From Georgenia satyanarayanai (lineage in GTDB: Bacteria; Actinomycetota; Actinomycetes; Actinomycetales; Actinomycetaceae): a stretch of 64,000 nucleotides of DNA. A program made the translations under genes and the position numbers. This document shows, one piece after another, positions 60,649-64,000 of the stretch; the first letter of the stretch is position 1, and each line of letters opens with the position of its first letter. Where the stretch lies: NCBI RefSeq assembly GCF_900116375.1, contig NZ_UETB01000001.1, positions 124,001 to 188,000 on the forward strand. Direction: 5' to 3'. Below the pieces are notes generated by a model. That model was not told the DNA's origin. It made no database searches and saw only the letters and a list, made by a program, of their open reading frames with translations.

Positions 60649-60685
60649 CCAGTACGCTTGCCCCTGGCAGCCGCTCGGCTGCGTG

Positions 60686-60759
60686 GGGCCTGTAGCTCAG
60701 TTGGTCAGAGCGCCGCGTTTACACCGCGGAGGTCGTCGGTTCGAGGCCGGCCGGGCCCA
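60686..60759 (+). tRNA. tRNA-Val (TAC)
   Basis: 74 nt. Acceptor GGGCCTG (60686-60692) pairs with CGGGCCC (60752-60758) including one T-G pair; discriminator A; no encoded CCA. Anticodon TAC at 60720-60722 in loop TTTACAC on stem CCGCG/CGCGG. T-loop TTCGAGG. Its 3' half (60719-60759) is overlapped on the other strand by the DUF418-like gene. Confidence 0.93.
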
Positions 60760-62134
60760 CCGTCACGGGGCGTGGTGCCAGCCGGGCCGACGCCCGGGCG
60801 GTGAGGCGTTCCAGGGGCCCGCGGCCGAGCAGCAGGGCCCAGAGCGTGCACCCGAGGAGCAGGCCGGCGGCGAGTAACCAGAACAGCTGCGGGGGCTGGC
60901 TCCACCCGCCCGGCCCCATGACGGCCCAGATGGCGACGACGTGAGCCGTGTACGCCGTCAGCGGCATCGTCCCGACCGCGGCGAGCGGCAGGAGGACGTA
61001 CCGCAGGGCCTCGCCCGTGAGGAGCAGGAGGCCGATGAGCGCGAGGGCGAGCCCGCCCGAGCCGAGGATCTCCATCGTGCCGCCGGAGTGTGGGCTGCTC
61101 GAGAGGAACGCGCTGAGCATGGTCCCGCCGACGTCCGCGGTGGCGACGGCGTCCGGGTAGGTCGCCCACCCGTTGGCGTCCTCCTCGAGGGCGAGGTCGT
61201 CACTCGGGAACTCGGTGTAGTCCTCCTCCGGGTAGCAGGAGAGGTAGCCGTCCCCGTAGTCCTCGCACACCATGCCGGTGAGGTCGGCCTCGTCGCCGGG
61301 GACCATCTCGGGCTCGTACCACTCGTCGACGAAGGACGACGAGCCGGTCTCCGACGAGAAGAACCAGCTGCTGTCGTCCCCGTACTGGTCCTGGGCCCAG
61401 ACCCCGCCGACGGTGTAGCCGACCGCGGAGAGCACGACGCCGGCTGCCAGGGCCAGGGCGGCGGTCTTCCGCCTCGTCACGTCGAGCCGGCCCAGGGCGA
61501 GCCCGGCGAGCATGAGCGCGGTCCACACGATGATCGAGTAGGTGCCGTCGAGGACGAACGAGATGCCGCTGCCCGAGGACGACAGTGCGAGCGCCATGAG
61601 CCCGGCGACCAGGGCGGGTCCGGCGACGGCCAGGCTCGCGGCCCAGATGACGATCCTGGACACGCGCATGCCGATGAACAGGATCGCGAGCGCGTACACG
61701 GCGCCGTAGAACGTGAGGATCACCGCGATGCTCGTGCCGAGGAGCTCGAGCACGAGGCCGATCGCGAAGATCACCAGGCCGCGCGCGACCAGCCGCAGAC
61801 GCGCGTGCGCCAGCTCGGGCCCGGCCGGGATGCGGGTGCGGCCGGTCATGATCGCGATCGAGATGCCCGCCAGCACGGCGAAGAGGATCGACGAGCGTCC
61901 GTTGACGAGGTCGACCCACGTCGAGGGGTCGTCCCAGCGCAGCTCACCGGGGAGGGCCGCGGTGTGCGCGGCCGCCATGCCGAGGACCGCGATCCCGCGG
62001 GCGATGTCGAGGGCCACGACGCGCGGGGCGCGCCCGAAGCTCCTCAGGCGGCCGGGCCCGGGCTGCGCTGTGGGCGGTGCCAGCGAGGCCACGAGCGTGT
62101 CCGGCCGCGGGGGCAGGGGCAGGGTCGTCGTCAT
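60719..62134 (-). CDS. DUF418-like multi-span membrane protein
   Basis: 471 residues, about ten membrane spans. N-terminal LDIARGIAVLGMAAAHTAAL and NGRSSILFAVLAGISIAIMTG are the hallmark of DUF1624/DUF418 acyltransferase-like membrane proteins; C-terminal TMPLTAYTAHVVAIWAV is the DUF418 signature. An acidic extracytoplasmic loop with Cys residues (residues about 265-335) is unusual. Function in the family is unknown. The last dozen codons (GPAGLEPTTSAV) are the antisense of tRNA-Val and the TAA stop lies inside the tRNA, so the natural stop appears to have been lost. AAGGAA precedes ATG 62134. Confidence 0.8.
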   Translation of the reverse strand: MTTTLPLPPRPDTLVASLAPPTAQPGPGRLRSFGRAPRVVALDIARGIAVLGMAAAHTAALPGELRWDDPSTWVDLVNGRSSILFAVLAGISIAIMTGRTRIPAGPELAHARLRLVARGLVIFAIGLVLELLGTSIAVILTFYGAVYALAILFIGMRVSRIVIWAASLAVAGPALVAGLMALALSSSGSGISFVLDGTYSIIVWTALMLAGLALGRLDVTRRKTAALALAAGVVLSAVGYTVGGVWAQDQYGDDSSWFFSSETGSSSFVDEWYEPEMVPGDEADLTGMVCEDYGDGYLSCYPEEDYTEFPSDDLALEEDANGWATYPDAVATADVGGTMLSAFLSSSPHSGGTMEILGSGGLALALIGLLLLTGEALRYVLLPLAAVGTMPLTAYTAHVVAIWAVMGPGGWSQPPQLFWLLAAGLLLGCTLWALLLGRGPLERLTARASARLAPRPVTVGPAGLEPTTSAV

Positions 62135-62258
62135 GACGCGTTCCTTCGCGATGGAGCAGACGGGGCGCGCGACTGCACGCCCGGGCACGTCCAACGAAAC
62201 GCTCAGGGTCAGCCCGGTGTCGCAGAGTGCTCCCGAACCTTACTGCTGAGCGGCTCGT

Positions 62259-62282
62259 CCCGGGCGTGACGTCTCGCCCGGG
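62259..62282 (-). terminator. Terminator after the lacI-type gene
   Basis: CCCGGGCG (62259-62266) pairs with CGCCCGGG (62275-62282), adjacent to the stop codon at 62283-62285. Confidence 0.55.
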
Positions 62283-63326
62283 CTAGGTGCTCTCCCGCAC
62301 GACGAGCGTCGCCGGCATCGTCACGGACTTCGTCGCGCTGCCGGCGACGATCTCGAGCAGGAGGGAGACCATCTCGGCGCTGATCCGGTCGAAGGGCTGG
62401 CGCATCGTCGTGAGGGGCGGGTCGAGGTTGACTGCGAGGCCGGAGTCGTCGAAACCGCCGACGGCGACGTCCTCGGGGATGCGCCGCCCGGCGCGCCGCA
62501 GCACGGTGATCGCGCCGGCGGCCATGGCGTCGGACGCCGCGAAGATGGCGTCGAGGTCCGGTGCGCGCTCGAGCAGCTCCGCCATCGCGGCCGCGCCGGA
62601 CTCCGTGCCGTAGTCGCCGTGGGCGACCAGCGCGGGGTCGTAGTCCGCGCCGAGCTCCGCGCGGTAGCCCTCGAGGCGGTAGCGGCCACCGGGCAGGTCG
62701 AGCGGCCCGGTGATCGTCGCGATGCGCCGGCGGCCCCGCTCGCGCAGGTGCGACACCATCTCGCGGGCGCCGCCGGCCTCGTCGACCGAGACCGACGCGA
62801 CGCGGTCGGTGCGCCCCAGGGGAAGTCCACAGGACACCATCGGCACGCCGCCCGCGAGGAGCTCGTCGAGCAGCGGCTCGTTCTCGTGGGAGGAGATGAG
62901 CATCGCGCCGTCGACGTGGCCGGCCTCGACGTAGGCGACGACGTTCTCCCGCTCCTTCGGCGTGCCCGCGACGAGGAGGGTGAGGGTCATCTCCCGGGCG
63001 GCCAGCGCCTCGGCCGCGCCGCGGAGCAGGGGGGCGTAGGTGGGGTCGGCGAACAGGCGGTCCTGCGGCTCGGCGAGGAGGAACGCGATGGCGTTCGCGC
63101 GGCCGGTGGCCAGCGAGCGGGCGTGCTGGTTGGCCCGGTAGCCGGTCTGCTTGATGGCCCGCTCGACGGCGTCCCGCGCCTCGGGGGAGACCCACTTGCC
63201 GCCGTTGAGGTAGCGCGAGACCGTGCCGCGCGAGACGCCGGCCTCCGCCGCGACGTCACGGATCGTCGGGCGGCGGCGCGCGGCCTCGCCAGCCGGTGCC
63301 GCGGTCGCCGTCGAGCTCGTGTTCAC
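62283..63326 (-). CDS. LacI-family repressor divergent from GH42
   Basis: 347 residues. LacI helix-turn-helix and hinge (TIRDVAAEAGVSRGTVSRYL, then AIKQTGYRANQHARSLATGR) and a sugar-sensing core (TLLVAGTPKERENVVAYVEA, AIFAASDAMAAGAITVLRRA, DVAVGGFDDSGLAVNLDPPL). Most likely represses the divergent beta-galactosidase gene; two identical-type palindromes lie between them. I chose GTG 63326 because TATGGT (63334-63339, minus strand) is 7 nt upstream, as for a leaderless mRNA. ATG 63338 overlaps that element and would add four residues. Confidence 0.9.
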   Translation of the reverse strand: MNTSSTATAAPAGEAARRRPTIRDVAAEAGVSRGTVSRYLNGGKWVSPEARDAVERAIKQTGYRANQHARSLATGRANAIAFLLAEPQDRLFADPTYAPLLRGAAEALAAREMTLTLLVAGTPKERENVVAYVEAGHVDGAMLISSHENEPLLDELLAGGVPMVSCGLPLGRTDRVASVSVDEAGGAREMVSHLRERGRRRIATITGPLDLPGGRYRLEGYRAELGADYDPALVAHGDYGTESGAAAMAELLERAPDLDAIFAASDAMAAGAITVLRRAGRRIPEDVAVGGFDDSGLAVNLDPPLTTMRQPFDRISAEMVSLLLEIVAGSATKSVTMPATLVVREST

Positions 63327-63368
63327 CGGGCAGACCATACGCCGCTCCGGGAGGTCACGGGAACGGAC

Positions 63369-63382
63369 TGTGCCCGATCACA
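63369..63382. promoter_or_regulatory. LacI-type operator O1 (GH42 locus)
   Basis: TGTGCCCGATCACA, embedded in CTGTG-N6-CACAG. Same symmetry as O2 at 63437-63450. Confidence 0.6.
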
Positions 63383-63422
63383 GTGGGACCAGCAGACCGA
63401 ACATTCCCGATCGTTGTCGCAC

Positions 63423-63452
63423 TTGACATCCCAGGCTGTGCGCGGTCACAGT
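63423..63452 (+). promoter_or_regulatory. GH42 promoter
   Basis: -35 TTGACA (63423-63428, consensus), 18-nt spacer, -10 CACAGT (63447-63452). The -10 overlaps operator O2. Confidence 0.55.
63437..63450. promoter_or_regulatory. LacI-type operator O2 (GH42 locus)
   Basis: TGTGCGCGGTCACA, embedded in CTGTG-N6-CACAG, overlapping the spacer and -10 element of the GH42 promoter. Centres of O1 and O2 are 68 bp apart. Confidence 0.65.
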
Positions 63453-63502
63453 ATGGGCACGGCGCAGCGTCCGCGCCGGTTTCACCGAGGCGACGGAGCG
63501 TC

Positions 63503-64000
63503 ATGTCGAACCACCCCTGGCCCACCCCCGCGACGATCGCGTACGGGGGTGACTACAACCCCGAGCAGTGGCCTCGGGAGGTGTGGGACGAGGACGTCGT
63601 CCTCATGCGCGAGGCCGGCGTGACGATGGTGAGCGTGGGCATCTTCTCCTGGGGGCTCCTCGAGCCGGAGGAGGGTGTCTTCGACTTCGCCTGGCTCGAC
63701 GAGCTGCTCGACCTCCTCCACGCGAACGGCATCGCCGTGGACCTCGGCACACCGACCGCCTCACCGCCCGCCTGGTTCTTCGCCACCTACCCCCACGCGC
63801 TCGCCGTCGACAAGCACGGCGTGGTCCAGGGCTTCGGCTCGCGCGGCATGGCCTCCCACTCCGCGCCGGAGTACCGGCGGGCCGCCGCGCGCATCGCCGG
63901 CGAGCTCGCCCGCCGCTACGGCCAGCACCCCGCCGTCGTCATGTGGCACGTCCACAACGAGTACGGCGTGCCGGTGGGCGAGGACTTCTCCCCGAACGCC
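63503..64000 (+). CDS. GH42 beta-galactosidase, 5' part
   Basis: The first 166 codons of a gene cut by the window end. Starts TPATIAYGGDYNPEQWPREVW, then GVTMVSVGIFSWGLLEPEEG, PTASPPAWFFATYPHALAVD and VVMWHVHNEYGVPVGEDF, where the Glu of HNEYG is the acid/base catalyst of GH42. No signal peptide, so cytoplasmic. Members act on galactosides such as galactan or arabinogalactan oligosaccharides from plant cell walls. GGAG precedes ATG 63503. Divergent LacI repressor and two palindromic operators precede it. Confidence 0.92.
   Translation, partial: MSNHPWPTPATIAYGGDYNPEQWPREVWDEDVVLMREAGVTMVSVGIFSWGLLEPEEGVFDFAWLDELLDLLHANGIAVDLGTPTASPPAWFFATYPHALAVDKHGVVQGFGSRGMASHSAPEYRRAAARIAGELARRYGQHPAVVMWHVHNEYGVPVGEDFSPNA

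Noticed and set aside
63369-63450. CRP/GlxR-type sites at the GH42 locus
   Set aside because: CRP-type sites have TGTGA-N6-TCACA. Here TGTG and CACA are separated by 6 bp in total, the LacI-family geometry, and a LacI gene is adjacent.

Overview
The window is 64 kb of very GC-rich DNA (strong third-position G/C, many GTG starts, tRNAs without an encoded CCA). Gene content points to an actinobacterium of the Micrococcales, close to cellulolytic or xylanolytic lineages such as Cellulomonadaceae, Promicromonosporaceae or Bogoriellaceae. This is inferred from gene families and gene order (fasR-fabD-fabH-acpP-fabF beside aceE, DUF3145, DUF3052, LPxTG and LAxTG surface proteins). No database search was possible. 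I see no phage, insertion sequence, integrase or CRISPR array.

Layout. 0-6 kb: 3' end of an isoprenyl diphosphate synthase gene, then a zinc-uptake operon on the minus strand (znuA-znuC-znuB-zur plus a DedA-like membrane gene), and glyS. 6-12 kb: DUF2254 and YibE/F-like membrane proteins, dusB, and a DrrAB-type ABC exporter. 12-21 kb: a maltodextrin locus with an AglA-type alpha-glucosidase, the remnant of a surface protein, a MalR-like LacI repressor, malEFG, and a GH13 paralogue that has lost its catalytic residues. 21-27 kb: a PPOX protein, a dNTPase, a GAF-ANTAR/RsbU-type regulator pair and dnaG. 27-35 kb: a secreted sortase-type amidase behind a GlnR-like box, small enzymes, and three tRNAs. 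35-44 kb: two very large secreted minus-strand polysaccharide enzymes (wall-anchored CE4-GH10 acetylxylan esterase/xylanase and a GH43 protein with five 45-residue repeats), then a flavoprotein. 44-50 kb: def, a Cys-Cys leader peptide in front of a DAACS symporter, DUF3145, and lipA/lipB. 49-60 kb: the type II fatty-acid operon fabD-fabH-acpP-fabF with its regulator fasR, an alcohol dehydrogenase, aceE and DUF3052. 60-64 kb: peroxiredoxin, VOC protein, tRNA-Val, a DUF418-like membrane protein that runs into that tRNA, and a LacI repressor divergent from a GH42 beta-galactosidase cut by the window end.

How it fits together. Lipoate synthesis (lipAB), pyruvate dehydrogenase E1 and fatty-acid synthesis form one central-metabolism block. 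The xylan, arabinan, maltodextrin and galactoside genes form a plant-polysaccharide block controlled by LacI-family repressors with visible operators.

Regulation visible in the sequence: a Zur-type box on the znuA promoter; MalR-type palindromes upstream of malE; TGTG-N6-CACA palindromes beside GH42 and a variant upstream of GH43; a GlnR-like array upstream of the amidase; a cysteine-codon leader peptide; and repeated cases of a TANNNT-like -10 element 6-7 nt upstream of an ATG/GTG, as expected of leaderless mRNAs. The most unusual feature at DNA level is a set of sequence-conserved long palindromes, in at least four families of two or more copies each, at gene ends.
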